This document shows positions 35,005 through 43,940 of a stretch of DNA of 64,000 bases, in pieces (the stretch's first letter is position 1; each line of letters begins with the position of its first letter). The translations under genes and the position numbers were made by a program. The notes under the pieces were generated by a model. That model was given only the letters and a program-made list of their open reading frames with translations, searched no databases and was not told where the DNA came from. Source of the DNA: Bin87 sp965204395 (GTDB lineage Bacteria > Chloroflexota > Dehalococcoidia > Lucifugimonadales > UBA3495); NCBI GenBank assembly GCA_965204395.1, contig OZ241987.1, positions 1,426,001 to 1,490,000 on the forward strand. The letters run 5' to 3'.

Positions 35005-36567
35005 ATGAAGTATGACGTAATCGTGGTGGGCGGCGGGTCCGCCGGATGCACCATCGCCAGCCGGCTGTCGGAGGACCCCGAACGCACGGTGCTGCTGCTG
35101 GAGGCGGGGCCGGACTATCCGGTGTTCGAGCACTTGCCGGAAGACCTGAAGATGGGCAACAACGTGTGGCTGTCGGCGTACGGGCCGCACAACTGGGGCT
35201 ACACCGCCAAGATCACCGACGACCAGACCGAGTTGGTGATTCCCAGGGGCAAGGCCACCGGCGGGTCCAGCGCGGTGAACGGGCAGGTGCTGTTCCGGGG
35301 GATTCCCGAGGACTACGACCGCTGGGCGGAATGGGGCAACGACGAGTGGAGCTTCACCCGGGTGCTGCCGTACTTCAACAAGCTGGAGACCGACCTGGAC
35401 TTCGGCGGCGACGACTTCCACGGGTCGGACGGACCGGTCCCGGTTCGGCGAGCGCCGCGTAACGAGTGGCTTCCGCACTCGGTTGCCTTTGAGCGGGCGT
35501 GCCTGGACGAGGGGTTTCCGAGGGACGAGGACCAGAATCATCCGGAATCGACGGGGGTGTCGCCGCGGGCGCGGAACACCATCGACGGCGTGCGGATGAG
35601 CATGGCGATCAACTACCTGGACATCGCGCGGCACCGGCTGAACCTGACCATCCGGGGCAGCGTTACGGCACGGCGCATCCTGTTCGACACGGGTTCGACA
35701 GGCTCACCACGAGCGGTGGGGATAGAGGCGGAAAGCGGCGGTGAGGTTTTCACCGTGGAGGCCGACGAGATCATCGTGAGCAGCGGGGCCGTCGCGTCGC
35801 CGCAGTTGCTGATGCTTTCGGGCGTTGGGCCGGCGGAGCACCTGCGGAGCATGGGCATCCCGGTGGTGCACGACTCGCAGGGCGTGGGCAAGAACCTGCG
35901 CGACCATCCCGCCGCGTCGGTGCTGTACCGGGCCACGGGAGAGAAACCGGACGTGCAGGCGCCGGTGATCCAGGTGGGGCTGCGCTACACGGTGGAGGGT
36001 TCCGACCTGCGCAACGACATGCAGCTCAGCCCCAACCTGATGACCAGCGAACACCGGCCGGCCCACGTCGCCATTGACGAGGACCTGAACTACATCGGCA
36101 TGGGCGCGAGCCTGCAACTGGCGCTGGGGCAGGGGGAGCTGACCCTGCAATCCACCGACCCGCACGTGCAGCCGAACCTGAACTACAACTACTACCAGGA
36201 ACCGGAGGACCTACGGCGGATGCGCGAGGCGATCCGGCTGGGCGTACGGATGGCGGAAAAGCCGCCGTTCTCCGACCTGATCGAGGAGCGGCTGATGCCA
36301 TCGGACGAGGAACTGGCGTCGGATGAGTTGCTGGACGACTGGCTGCGCAAGAACTCCGGCACGTCCCACCACATCTCGGGCACATGCAAGATGGGGCCGG
36401 ACTCGGACCCGCTGGCGGTGGTGGACCAGCACCTGAAGGTGAAGGGAGTGGAGGGTCTGCGGGTGGCCGACGCGTCCGTCATGCCCGACTGCATCCGCGC
36501 CAATACCAACGCGACCACGATCATGATCGGCGAGAAGTGCGCCGACTACGTGAAGGAAGGGCGGTAG
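35005..36567 (+). CDS. GMC-family FAD oxidoreductase (choline/alcohol dehydrogenase-like)
   Basis: The product is 520 residues. The FAD-binding N-terminus is VIVVGGGSAGCTIASRLSED; GKATGGSSAVNGQVLFRG is the GMC signature 1 and SSGAVASPQLLMLSGVGP signature 2. The active-site His455/His456 lie in SGTSHHISGTCKMG, and the C-terminal NTNATTIMIGEKCADYV closes the FAD site. It oxidises a primary alcohol or similar substrate. AGGAGG lies 7 bases before the ATG. Residues 230-237 (GSTGSPRA) are encoded by a dispersed intergenic repeat inserted in frame. Confidence 0.93.
   Translation: MKYDVIVVGGGSAGCTIASRLSEDPERTVLLLEAGPDYPVFEHLPEDLKMGNNVWLSAYGPHNWGYTAKITDDQTELVIPRGKATGGSSAVNGQVLFRGIPEDYDRWAEWGNDEWSFTRVLPYFNKLETDLDFGGDDFHGSDGPVPVRRAPRNEWLPHSVAFERACLDEGFPRDEDQNHPESTGVSPRARNTIDGVRMSMAINYLDIARHRLNLTIRGSVTARRILFDTGSTGSPRAVGIEAESGGEVFTVEADEIIVSSGAVASPQLLMLSGVGPAEHLRSMGIPVVHDSQGVGKNLRDHPAASVLYRATGEKPDVQAPVIQVGLRYTVEGSDLRNDMQLSPNLMTSEHRPAHVAIDEDLNYIGMGASLQLALGQGELTLQSTDPHVQPNLNYNYYQEPEDLRRMREAIRLGVRMAEKPPFSDLIEERLMPSDEELASDELLDDWLRKNSGTSHHISGTCKMGPDSDPLAVVDQHLKVKGVEGLRVADASVMPDCIRANTNATTIMIGEKCADYVKEGR
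35692..35716. repeat. D-family repeat arm inside the GMC gene
   Basis: GTTCGACAGGCTCACC followed by ACGAGCGG is the standard D half-hairpin (compare 31988-32010 and 48716-48740). It lies in frame within the coding sequence and replaces what is normally a short variable loop. Confidence 0.8.
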
Positions 36568-36594
36568 TACGTTATCTCTCCACGCCGACCCTAA

Positions 36595-36645
36595 CCCGCT
36601 CATGGTGCGGAAGGTACGCCTCTGACGGTTCGAACCATGAGCGGG
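36595..36645. repeat. D-family palindrome with E-like centre
   Basis: CCCGCTCATGGT (36595-36606) and ACCATGAGCGGG (36634-36645) are perfect 12-bp inverted arms; the 27 bases between include a degenerate E unit (GCGGAAGGTACGCC). It lies 28 bases after the GMC stop and could help end transcription. Confidence 0.72.
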
Positions 36646-36701
36646 TCTGTCGCGGGCAAAGCGGCCATCCGAGCGACGAGAGCGCCACGCCGATCGGCTG
36701 T

Positions 36702-36707
36702 TATAAT
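36702..36707 (+). promoter_or_regulatory. -10 element for the small membrane protein/VOC pair
   Basis: A consensus TATAAT about 27-42 bases before the candidate starts of the 36749 gene. The -35 is not convincing. Confidence 0.4.
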
Positions 36708-36748
36708 TCTGACATAGTCATGCTAATGGAGGGATGGAATTGGCGTCG

Positions 36749-36922
36749 ATGGATGACAGCCCGGCTACCAAGGCCGATGTGAGTAATCTGCGGAACGAGC
36801 TGCAATATTACGCAACCAAAGTTGACCTGGCTCATATGGAAACGCGGTTGCTGATACGTCTCGGCGGCCTCATCATTGCCGTAGGCGCCGCGGTAGTGCT
36901 GCTGGACCGTTTCCTGGGTTAG
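36749..36922 (+). CDS. Small coiled-coil, tail-anchored membrane protein
   Basis: The product is 57 residues (62 if the upstream ATG at 36734 is used). The first half is a charged helix, ATKADVSNLRNELQYYATKVDL; the second half is a hydrophobic segment, LGGLIIAVGAAVVLLDRF, near the C-terminus. This resembles the small DUF1640-like coiled-coil proteins with one C-terminal membrane helix. GGAGGG touches the 36734 ATG and is 15 bases from 36749, and a TTG at 36740 has ideal spacing, so the start is unsettled. Function unknown; it is 15 bases ahead of a VOC protein. Confidence 0.62.
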   Translation: MDDSPATKADVSNLRNELQYYATKVDLAHMETRLLIRLGGLIIAVGAAVVLLDRFLG

Positions 36923-36937
36923 TAAAGGATCGCAACT

Positions 36938-37414
36938 ATGGAAGTTCAATGGATGAACCACACGGGATTCGTGGTTAGCGACATGGAACGCTCCCTGGCC
37001 TTCTACCGGGACATGCTGGGGCTCAGCATCGAGCGGGACCAGATACTGGAGGGTGAGTTTATATCGGAGTTGGTGGGGTATCCCGACGCGCGGCTGCACA
37101 TCGTGTACCTGGGGCCGGGGGACATGCGGCACTCGGTGGAGCTGATCCAGTATCTGAACCCGCCGGGCGTCGCTGTTAATATGCCCGAACGGTTCCAGGT
37201 GGGCGCGACGCACCTGGGGGTGATGGTGGACGACCTGGACGCCTTTTACGAGGAACTTTCGGCGAAGGGCGTCCGGTTCGTCAGCCCGCCGGCGGAACGG
37301 CCCAACCCGGTGTATCCGGCGGCGCGCAAGGGCTGCTACATGCAGGACCCGGATGGCAACTGGCTGGAACTGCTGGAGCGCGGGCCAGCGCCGCCGGGGG
37401 CGACGTCGGTCTAA
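36938..37414 (+). CDS. VOC (glyoxalase/dioxygenase-fold) protein
   Basis: The product is 158 residues with two beta-alpha-beta-beta-beta units: MNHTGFVVSDMERSLAFYRDMLGL opens the first (metal-ligand H5-equivalent in NHTGF), ATHLGVMVDDLDAFYEELSAKG opens the second (H in THLG), and YMQDPDGNWLELLER carries the terminal glutamate ligand. Members are glyoxalases, epimerases, dioxygenases or resistance proteins; no specific substrate can be given. It follows the small membrane protein by 15 bases. Confidence 0.87.
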   Translation: MEVQWMNHTGFVVSDMERSLAFYRDMLGLSIERDQILEGEFISELVGYPDARLHIVYLGPGDMRHSVELIQYLNPPGVAVNMPERFQVGATHLGVMVDDLDAFYEELSAKGVRFVSPPAERPNPVYPAARKGCYMQDPDGNWLELLERGPAPPGATSV

Positions 37415-37446
37415 GCGAGTGTTCGCTATAGTCACCCTCACCCTAG

Positions 37447-37469
37447 CCCTCTCCCATCAAGGGAGAGGG
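37447..37469. repeat. B-family hairpin repeat
   Basis: Perfect 9-bp arms CCCTCTCCC/GGGAGAGGG with a five-base loop in the gap between convergent genes. It is not followed by a T run on the plus strand. Confidence 0.85.
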
Positions 37470-37512
37470 GACTGAATCTGTCGTTTGACCGGTCGTTTGA
37501 TACTCAGTAAGG

Positions 37513-37845
37513 CTACGGCTCAAGGCCGAGCTTGGACCTGAGTGTTTCATACACGGATTGTAGGAAGCCGCCGGCGTATTCGCGGTGGGTGAAGGGCATG
37601 CCGGCGGTCGACGCATCGGAACGAGCGGATTCGTAGAGTTCCACCGCCTTGGCGTTGTCGTAGGGGAAGGGCATCGGGCCCATGTAGTGCTCGAAGTCGG
37701 CGATGTCGGCCCAGGCGATGAGATCCTGGGGTTCGGCGAAGTTGGTCGCCCAGTTTTCGCCGTCCACACGGCCGCGCATGAGCGACCAGGCGCGGGGGCC
37801 GACGGACGGGTTGGATTCGTCGCCGGTGGGTATACTGCTCACATT
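37513..37845 (-). CDS. Small protein of unknown function
   Basis: The product is 110 residues, soluble, acidic, with no motif I recognise. It contains PRAWSLMRGRVDGENWATNF, EPQDLIAWADIADFEHYMGP and FTHREYAGGFLQSVYETLR. The composition, good codon pattern and GTG start at 37845 with GGGAGG 8 bases upstream support a real gene; the longer frame upstream reads through a repeat. It lies just downstream of a luciferase-like oxidoreductase on the same strand and may be its partner. Confidence 0.65.
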   Translation of the reverse strand, partial: NVSSIPTGDESNPSVGPRAWSLMRGRVDGENWATNFAEPQDLIAWADIADFEHYMGPMPFPYDNAKAVELYESARSDASTAGMPFTHREYAGGFLQSVYETLRSKLGLEP

Positions 37846-37854
37846 CTCACCCTC

Positions 37855-37906
37855 CCGCCAGAGGCGGACGTTCCGCACCCCAACCCTCTCCAATCAAGGG
37901 AGAGGG
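37855..37906. repeat. E unit followed by B-family hairpin
   Basis: An E unit (37855-37877, GCCAGAGGCGGACGTTCCGC form) abuts CCTCCC and is followed by CCCTCTCC (37884-37891) and GGGAGAGGG (37898-37906). Confidence 0.78.
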
Positions 37907-37952
37907 GGCAGGAACCCGTGTTCGCCCCCTCTTAACCTCTCTGGAGAGAGCA

Positions 37953-38798
37953 CTAGCCGATTACCTGCTCGGCCAGGCGTTCCATCTCGTCCAGGCCGTT
38001 GGGGCCGGCGTCGGGCGGGAGGGCGACCGTGACGCGGTTGGCGCCGGCTGCCTCGTAGCCAGCGATGACTTCGCGGTCTGGTGTGACGTTGGATACGATG
38101 AGCTGTATTTCGCTGGGATCGCGGCCGGCGGCTTCGGCCAACTCATCCATGGTGGCACGGCCGGCCCTGACCTGTTCCTCGGTTACGCGCACCGGCATCC
38201 AGCCGTCGCCCCAGGCCACCACGCGCTTGAACACGTTGGCTGCGTAGCCGCCCAGGAATACCGGCGGGTGCGGCTTCTGGACGGGCTTGGGTGAGCACTT
38301 GACCAACGGGAAGTCGAAGAAGCGGCCGTGGAACTCGGCTTCATCCTTGGTCCAAAGTTCCTTCATGGCGAGGATGGCCTCGCGGGTCTGGCCCCAGCGG
38401 CGGGGGAAGTTGCCGCCCATGATCTCGGTTTCTTCCTGCAGCCAGCCGGCGCCGATGCCGAACAGGAACCTGCCGTTGGAGAACTTGTCCAGGGTCGCGA
38501 TCTGCTTGGCCTGCATGAGCGGGTTGTGCTCCGGCACCAGGCTGATGGCGGTGCCCAGCTTGATGGTGCTGGTGGCGGCGGCTGCCATCGACAGGGCGAT
38601 GAGCGGGTCGCCGATGTCGGCCATTGAGGGCGGGATTGATCCGTCGGGCGTGCCGCCGTAGCGCGACGTGGTATGCACCGGCAGGATGGGATGCTCGGGG
38701 AGCCAGAACGACTCAAACCCCAGTTCCTCTGCCCGTTTTGCCAATTCTGCCGGGTCAACCGAATTGCTGGATGCCCTGGCGGTAACTCCGATGTCCAT
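37953..38798 (-). CDS. LLM-class F420-dependent oxidoreductase (TIGR03619-like)
   Basis: The product is 281 residues. The luciferase-like barrel is shown by AEELGFESFWLPEHPILP, TIKLGTAISLVPEHNPLMQAKQIATLD, GRFLFGIGAGWLQEE and GGYAANVFKRVVAWGDGWMP. This short form with the LGxGxGW loop is typical of the F420-dependent TIGR03619 subfamily. The start is the ATG at 38798 with GGAGG 9 bases upstream; an ATG further up lacks a site. Substrate unknown. Confidence 0.88.
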   Translation of the reverse strand: MDIGVTARASSNSVDPAELAKRAEELGFESFWLPEHPILPVHTTSRYGGTPDGSIPPSMADIGDPLIALSMAAAATSTIKLGTAISLVPEHNPLMQAKQIATLDKFSNGRFLFGIGAGWLQEETEIMGGNFPRRWGQTREAILAMKELWTKDEAEFHGRFFDFPLVKCSPKPVQKPHPPVFLGGYAANVFKRVVAWGDGWMPVRVTEEQVRAGRATMDELAEAAGRDPSEIQLIVSNVTPDREVIAGYEAAGANRVTVALPPDAGPNGLDEMERLAEQVIG

Positions 38799-38981
38799 AG
38801 TGAGACCCTCCCTTGAGTGAGTGGGGTGATGATACCACCGGCGAACCGTCGCGTATGGCGAGCGTTTCACCGGATAGCAGGACCCGTTTGACGAGCGGAT
38901 GGATTACAATCGGCGCGTGATTAGCCACTTACACCTGATGCTCCCGCCGCGCCAGTCCGCACGCCGGTCAGAGACTCCGTT

Positions 38982-40244
38982 TTGGTAGACCAACAAGCCG
39001 ACGGGCATGGGGTCGCAGGCTACGTGCGGCGGGCCGTGGGCCCGTGGCGTTCCTCCAACTTCAGGTGGTACTGGACCAGTTCGGCCACGCAGGCATTTGC
39101 CCAGGGGATGCAGTTTCTCGTGCTGGGTTGGCTGGTGCTGGAGGTAACGGGATCCAAGACGCAGTTCGGGCTGGTGCTGTTCCTCTATGGTGTGCCCAAC
39201 GTGGGCCTGCTGATGGTGGGCGGCGTGATTGCCGATGCAATCGACCGGAAGCGGCTGTTGATGTCGATCCAGTTCCTGGTTGGCACGGTGATCTCGGTGC
39301 TGGCGACGCTTTCGCTGACGGGCGTGGTGACGGTTTGGCACATATACCTGGCGGCGGTGGTGCTGGGTTCGCTGCAAGCGTTGAATCAACCGGCGCGGGT
39401 GGCGATGGTCGCCGACCTGGTGGACCAGCGCGCGCTGCTGGACGCGGTGGCGCAATTCAACGCGGCGGTGCACATCGGGAGGATCGTCGGGCCGCCGCTG
39501 GTTGGGCTTGCGATTGACCACTGGAGCATCAGCGCGGCGCTGTTCGTCAATGGATCGTGCTACCTGGCGAGCGTTTTTTCGGTGTACTGGATCAGGGTTA
39601 CGCATCAGCGGCCAAGGTCCGCATCCGAGCCGGTGCTGCGCAACTTCACCGACGGGATGGTCCAAATCTGGCGTTCGCCGGTGCTGCTCACTGTGATCGT
39701 GCTGGCATGCTCGTGGGGCGGGCTGGGGATGAGCCACCTGGCTGCGCTGCCCGCATTCGCTCAGGAGCACTTGGGGGCCGACGCGTACCGGGCCGGACTG
39801 CTGTTGTTGGCCAACGGGGTTGGCTCGCTGCTGGGCAATCTGAGCATCACGTTCATGGGGCGGCGCTGGTTGTACCGTTGGCTGCTGGTATGTCTCGCAC
39901 TGTTCTGCGGCTGCCTGACGCTGTTCGCGTGGTCGTCGAGTTTCTGGGTGTCATGGGCATTGTTCCTGTTGGTGGGGGCGTTGAGCCTGGGCACCGTCTG
40001 GCCGCTGGCGACGACAATCCTGCAACTAACCGCGCCGGCGGAGATACGGGGCCGCGTGATGGGGATTCTGCACTTCACGCCGGGCTTTCATCACCTGGGT
40101 GCGCTGCCGTTGGCCGCTGCCGCCGGTTGGGTGGGCTGGTCAACGTCGATCAGCGTCGCCGCAGGGCTGTGCCTGCTGACGGCTATCTGGTTTGGGTTGG
40201 GGCGTGCTTCTGGTCGGCAACTGGCCGCTGCGCCGGCGGGGTAG
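38982..40244 (+). CDS. MFS transporter, EntS/MFS_3-like
   Basis: The product is about 420 residues with 12 hydrophobic segments. FRWYWTSSATQAFAQGMQFLVLGWLVLEVTGS and GGVIADAIDRKRLLMSIQF match the enterobactin-exporter-like MFS_3 group, which mostly exports. The TTG at 38982 is the start given by the frame, but a GTG at 39024 is also possible; neither has a good Shine-Dalgarno. The same group recurs as the tandem pair at 43941 and 45631, although this copy is clearly more distant. Confidence 0.82.
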   Translation: MVDQQADGHGVAGYVRRAVGPWRSSNFRWYWTSSATQAFAQGMQFLVLGWLVLEVTGSKTQFGLVLFLYGVPNVGLLMVGGVIADAIDRKRLLMSIQFLVGTVISVLATLSLTGVVTVWHIYLAAVVLGSLQALNQPARVAMVADLVDQRALLDAVAQFNAAVHIGRIVGPPLVGLAIDHWSISAALFVNGSCYLASVFSVYWIRVTHQRPRSASEPVLRNFTDGMVQIWRSPVLLTVIVLACSWGGLGMSHLAALPAFAQEHLGADAYRAGLLLLANGVGSLLGNLSITFMGRRWLYRWLLVCLALFCGCLTLFAWSSSFWVSWALFLLVGALSLGTVWPLATTILQLTAPAEIRGRVMGILHFTPGFHHLGALPLAAAAGWVGWSTSISVAAGLCLLTAIWFGLGRASGRQLAAAPAG

Positions 40245-40274
40245 GGAAGTGATCGGGATGAGCGCAAGACATCG

Positions 40275-40370
40275 GTAGGGGCGAGGCATGCCTCGCCCTT
40301 ACCATTGACGCACCAACACCAGGCCAAATCGTTCCTGTGCACGTAGGGGCGAATAATTATTCGCCCCTAC
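40275..40370. repeat. Two A-family palindromes with different cores
   Basis: At 40275-40302 the arms GTAGGGGCG enclose the core AGGCATGCCT, with one arm mismatch. At 40343-40370 the same arms enclose AATAATTATT and the palindrome is perfect. Both are 28 bp long and lie between convergent genes. Confidence 0.88.
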
Positions 40371-40418
40371 TCTCCCACTGAAATAATCGTCTGGCGTTCA
40401 GCGACTCACTTGCGCAGG

Positions 40419-42224
40419 CTAGAGCGCGAGGGCGTAGCAGGCGCGGCGTGGGTCTGCGCCGGTGCTGAGGGACTTGGTCTTGGGGTCGCGGGCTGAAACG
40501 GTTGCGCCCAGGCCGCAGTTGGCGGTGCGGTATATCCGGTGGCCGAAAGCGCGCAAGGCGTCGGCGGTGCGCTCCGGAATGCCGTCCTCAAGGTCGAGTT
40601 GGCCGGGGTAGTACACGTGGGGGAAGAAGGAGTTGACGTTGCTGGCGGTGGCGAATCGCGGCGATTCGACGGCCTGCTGGGGGTCCATGCCGAAGACGAG
40701 GGAGTTGAGGATGAGCTGGAGATTGCCCTGCACCTGGTTGTCGCCGCCGGGGCAGCCCACGGTCATGACGGGATGGCCGTCTTTGGCGACGATGTAGTTG
40801 ACCAGCGTGGTGCGCGGACGCTTGCCGGGTTCCACAACGTTAGGGTGGCCCGGTTCGCAGTTGAACATCTCGATGCGGGTGCTGGGGCAGGCGCCGAGTT
40901 CGGGGAAGAAGACCGACTTTGAGAAGGAACCGCCGCTGATGGTGCCGCAGACGAGGTTACCGTGCTTGTCCAGGACAGAAACGTGGGTGGTGCCGTCGTC
41001 GCCCGAGGAGTCGGGGCCGGAGTAAATGGGTTCGGACATCACTTGGGGAGCGGTCTTGCCGCTGATCCGGGAGTATTTCCACGGGTCGCCGGGCCCACGT
41101 TGGGCGGGATACGCGCCCTCGGGGTCGATGGACTGGGCGCGCTCGGCGGCGTATTCCTTGGAGAGCAGGCCGTCGATGGGAACGGTGGCGAAGTCCGGGT
41201 CGCCGTAAAACGCCTCGCGGTCGCCGAAGCACAGTTTCAGGGTTTCCGCGACGGTGTGGATATACGCGGGAGTGTTGTGGCCCATGGCGCGGAGGTCGAA
41301 GTTCTCCAAGATGTTCAGGGCCTGCATCAGCATGGGCCCCTGGGTCCAGGTGTCCTGCCCCCAGACTTGGTGCCCGTTGAAGGTGGTGGTGACGGGTTCG
41401 GCAAATTTGCTGTGGTAGTTGGCGAGGTCGTCCAGGGTGAATATGCCGCCGACCGCCTTGGTAGAATCGACGAACCGTTCGGCGATAGGGCCGCAGTAGA
41501 AGGCATCGCGGGCGGCCTGGAGGCTGGCGCTGCGGCTGCTGGATTCGGCAAGGGACGCGTCGCGCATGGTCTTGAGGGTGTTGGCGAGGCCGGGTTGGAC
41601 CATGAGCGCGCCTGGTTCGGGCACTTGGCGGTCTTCGTAGAACACGTCCCAACCGCCCGGCGGGAAGTTGTTGAACTGCTCCTGACCGGTCTCAGACTTC
41701 AGGCGTTCCAGCATGTACTCGTAGTGGGGGATGCCATGCTCGGCGTAGCTGATGGCGGGGGCTACGACCTCGGCGAAAGAGAGGGAGCCATAGCGCTCCA
41801 GCATGGCGATGAATGCGTCCACGATGCCCGGCTGGGTGAAGGACAGCGGGGCGTCCAGGCCCGGGCCGGTGGGGATCCGCTCGTGTCCGCGGGAACGGTA
41901 GAAATCGGGAGTGGCCGCGCCGGGAGCGCCGCCCTGTCCGTTGAGGGACGTGAGGTCGCCGCTGCCAGAGTCGTAGAGCATGAAAACGCCCTCTGCGAGC
42001 AGCGAGTAGGACGCGATGGGTTCCACGACGGCGGCGGCTAGGCTGGCCGCGACCATGGCGTCGAAGGCGTTGCCGCCGGCCATGAGCATGCGCATACCGG
42101 CCATTGACGTCAGGTAGTGGCCCGACGAGATGACGCCCTCGTTGGAGCGGACTACGGGACGGCCGGTGTCGGGGAGGGCAACGTCGCCCTGTTCGAGGTT
42201 GTGGACGGTCTGCTGGATTACCAT
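40419..42224 (-). CDS. Gamma-glutamyltransferase family protein
   Basis: The product is 601 residues, an Ntn-hydrolase precursor. T412 in DDGTTHVSVLDKHGN is the autoprocessing and catalytic threonine; the small subunit then carries GGDNQVQGNLQLILNSLVFGMDPQQAVESPR. GGNAFDAMVAASLAAAVVEP near the N-terminus is also conserved. There is no signal peptide, unlike periplasmic Ggt, so this belongs with cytoplasmic homologues that may cleave gamma-glutamyl or other amides. AGGAG precedes the ATG. Confidence 0.92.
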   Translation of the reverse strand: MVIQQTVHNLEQGDVALPDTGRPVVRSNEGVISSGHYLTSMAGMRMLMAGGNAFDAMVAASLAAAVVEPIASYSLLAEGVFMLYDSGSGDLTSLNGQGGAPGAATPDFYRSRGHERIPTGPGLDAPLSFTQPGIVDAFIAMLERYGSLSFAEVVAPAISYAEHGIPHYEYMLERLKSETGQEQFNNFPPGGWDVFYEDRQVPEPGALMVQPGLANTLKTMRDASLAESSSRSASLQAARDAFYCGPIAERFVDSTKAVGGIFTLDDLANYHSKFAEPVTTTFNGHQVWGQDTWTQGPMLMQALNILENFDLRAMGHNTPAYIHTVAETLKLCFGDREAFYGDPDFATVPIDGLLSKEYAAERAQSIDPEGAYPAQRGPGDPWKYSRISGKTAPQVMSEPIYSGPDSSGDDGTTHVSVLDKHGNLVCGTISGGSFSKSVFFPELGACPSTRIEMFNCEPGHPNVVEPGKRPRTTLVNYIVAKDGHPVMTVGCPGGDNQVQGNLQLILNSLVFGMDPQQAVESPRFATASNVNSFFPHVYYPGQLDLEDGIPERTADALRAFGHRIYRTANCGLGATVSARDPKTKSLSTGADPRRACYALAL

Positions 42225-42304
42225 GTCTGCTCCTGGTTTGTCGGATGGTGTGTCGTGCGGGGAAATGCCCGTCGCCTTTCTTCGCGAGGTGCTGTTCTGT
42301 GCGG

Positions 42305-42661
42305 TCAGTATCGCAGGAGGTGCGTGGGGATGAGGCGGCCGGCTACCGGGTCGATGGCGAGGGCGGCCTGTTCGAGAGTGACCACGCCTAACAAACTAGG
42401 CTCGTGCATTTCAGCGAATATTACCGGTGTGTGGAATTGTATTCCCTCAAGTCTGATGGTGGTTTCGCCGACATCGACCGGAACCATCCTGCCGTCGGCG
42501 GTCTCTGATGGCAGTGAACGTTGGACTGGAACTCCGAGGCGTTCAAGGATTACGCGTGGTAGTGCGGTGAAGGTCGAGCCGGTGTCGACGACGATGTCGA
42601 GTTCCTCGAATTGGTCGCCCTGATGGTCGCCGACCTGAATTGTGACGGTGATGGTTCCCAA
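42305..42661 (-). CDS. Retroviral-type aspartic protease-like protein
   Basis: The product is 118 residues, one half of a pepsin-like fold as in retropepsins. The catalytic loop is VVDTGSTFTALP (D27), and LLGVVTLEQAALAIDP is the second conserved turn (hydrophobic-hydrophobic-G). Such proteins must dimerise to be active. The start is TTG at 42661 with GGAGG 8 bases upstream. Single-domain members are common in Chloroflexota and cyanobacteria; their targets are unknown. There is no signal or membrane segment. Confidence 0.82.
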   Translation of the reverse strand: MGTITVTIQVGDHQGDQFEELDIVVDTGSTFTALPRVILERLGVPVQRSLPSETADGRMVPVDVGETTIRLEGIQFHTPVIFAEMHEPSLLGVVTLEQAALAIDPVAGRLIPTHLLRY

Positions 42662-42731
42662 GGATGTGCCTCCGGTGGCGGATCGCTTACGTTGAATACG
42701 GGCCGTGGTGTGGTTGAGACGCTCTTGGGTT

Positions 42732-43892
42732 CTATGCTGATCCGGCCAGAGCCAAGCGGCCGAAGTCCTGGCCGGCGAAGTCCATGGTCAGGGTGTCGCG
42801 GTGGGCGGCAGCGTGGGCGTCGCGGTGGTAACGTTGCAGCGCTGCCGAATCGAACAGGGCGTGGCCGCCGCTGACGTCGAATAGGCGGTTGACGGCCTGG
42901 AGACACAGTTGTACCGCGTAAGCCTTGTCGCGGCGGTAGCGGGCACGGTCCAGAGATGGATAGCCTTCGCCAGCTTCGGCGCGGTCGATTATCTCGCGAA
43001 CGTCCTGGCGCACCAGGGCACGGGCGGCGTCAACCTCGGCGGAGGCCTGGGAGAGACGGAGGTGGATCGCCGGCGATTCGGCAGAGCGGGCGGGGCCGGT
43101 GGTACCGGTCAAGCGAGCGATGAATTCGTCGATCATGCCCTGCGCGATGCCCAGAAGGGGGGCGACGAGATCCCACCCCAGCAGCACGGTTATCGGCGCG
43201 AGGTACCGGGACTGGCGGTGCGCATCCCAGCCGCTGTAGTCGCCATCGCCGGCGGTGGGTACGTCGAGGACGCGGTGGGACGGCACGAAAGCGTCCTGGA
43301 CGACAACGTCCTTGCTGCCGCTGCCGCGCAGACCGGAGACGAACCAAGTGTCCACGATTTCAAAGTCGCTTTTGGGCACGAGAACCCAGTTGCGCTCGCC
43401 GATGCCGGACACGCCCAGCATCAGCCAGGTGGCGAAGTCGCAGCCGCTGGAGAACTCCCACCGACCGGATACGCGATAGCCCCCGGCGACGGGGGTGCAG
43501 GTGGACTTGCCGGTGTTCAGGGAGCTGGAGCAGAGAGCGTCTGGGTTGGCTCCAAAGACTTCCTCCTGGGCTGGCAGCGGCCAGTATCCGATGAGCCAGG
43601 CGTGGGCGGCCCAGAGTCCGTAACACCATCCGGTGGCGGGACAGCCCCGGGCCAGTTCTTCTGCGACATCCAGAGCGACGGCGTAGTCCGCGTCGAGGCC
43701 GCCAAAACGTTGGGGGACTGCGATGCGGTACAGTCCGGAGGCCATCAGGGCATCGACAGACTCGTCGGGCAGGCGGCGCAACTGCTCGGCATCGGCGGCG
43801 CGCTGCTTGAGGACGGGAATCAGCGCCGAAGCGCGCTGCAACAGATCGCTCGGCGCGACGGATTCCGCTCGTATTTCGACCTTGGTGGACAA
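42732..43892 (-). CDS. Acyl-CoA-dehydrogenase-like flavin monooxygenase (HsaA/DszC type)
   Basis: The product is 386 residues with the acyl-CoA dehydrogenase fold: LPDESVDALMASGLYRIAVPQRFGG, GCPATGWCYGLWAAHAWLIGYWP, and GLRGSGSKDVVVQDAFVP. The C-terminal helix domain (HALFDSAALQRYHRDAHAAAHRD) resembles flavin-dependent hydroxylases such as HsaA or DszC, and the catalytic glutamate of true acyl-CoA dehydrogenases is not evident. It likely needs a separate flavin reductase. The TTG at 43892 is the first start; no clear Shine-Dalgarno is present. Confidence 0.84.
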   Translation of the reverse strand: MSTKVEIRAESVAPSDLLQRASALIPVLKQRAADAEQLRRLPDESVDALMASGLYRIAVPQRFGGLDADYAVALDVAEELARGCPATGWCYGLWAAHAWLIGYWPLPAQEEVFGANPDALCSSSLNTGKSTCTPVAGGYRVSGRWEFSSGCDFATWLMLGVSGIGERNWVLVPKSDFEIVDTWFVSGLRGSGSKDVVVQDAFVPSHRVLDVPTAGDGDYSGWDAHRQSRYLAPITVLLGWDLVAPLLGIAQGMIDEFIARLTGTTGPARSAESPAIHLRLSQASAEVDAARALVRQDVREIIDRAEAGEGYPSLDRARYRRDKAYAVQLCLQAVNRLFDVSGGHALFDSAALQRYHRDAHAAAHRDTLTMDFAGQDFGRLALAGSA

Positions 43893-43940
43893 CTGATTGC
43901 ACCGCGCTACTGCGACGCAATGTTATCACCTTTGGCGGCC

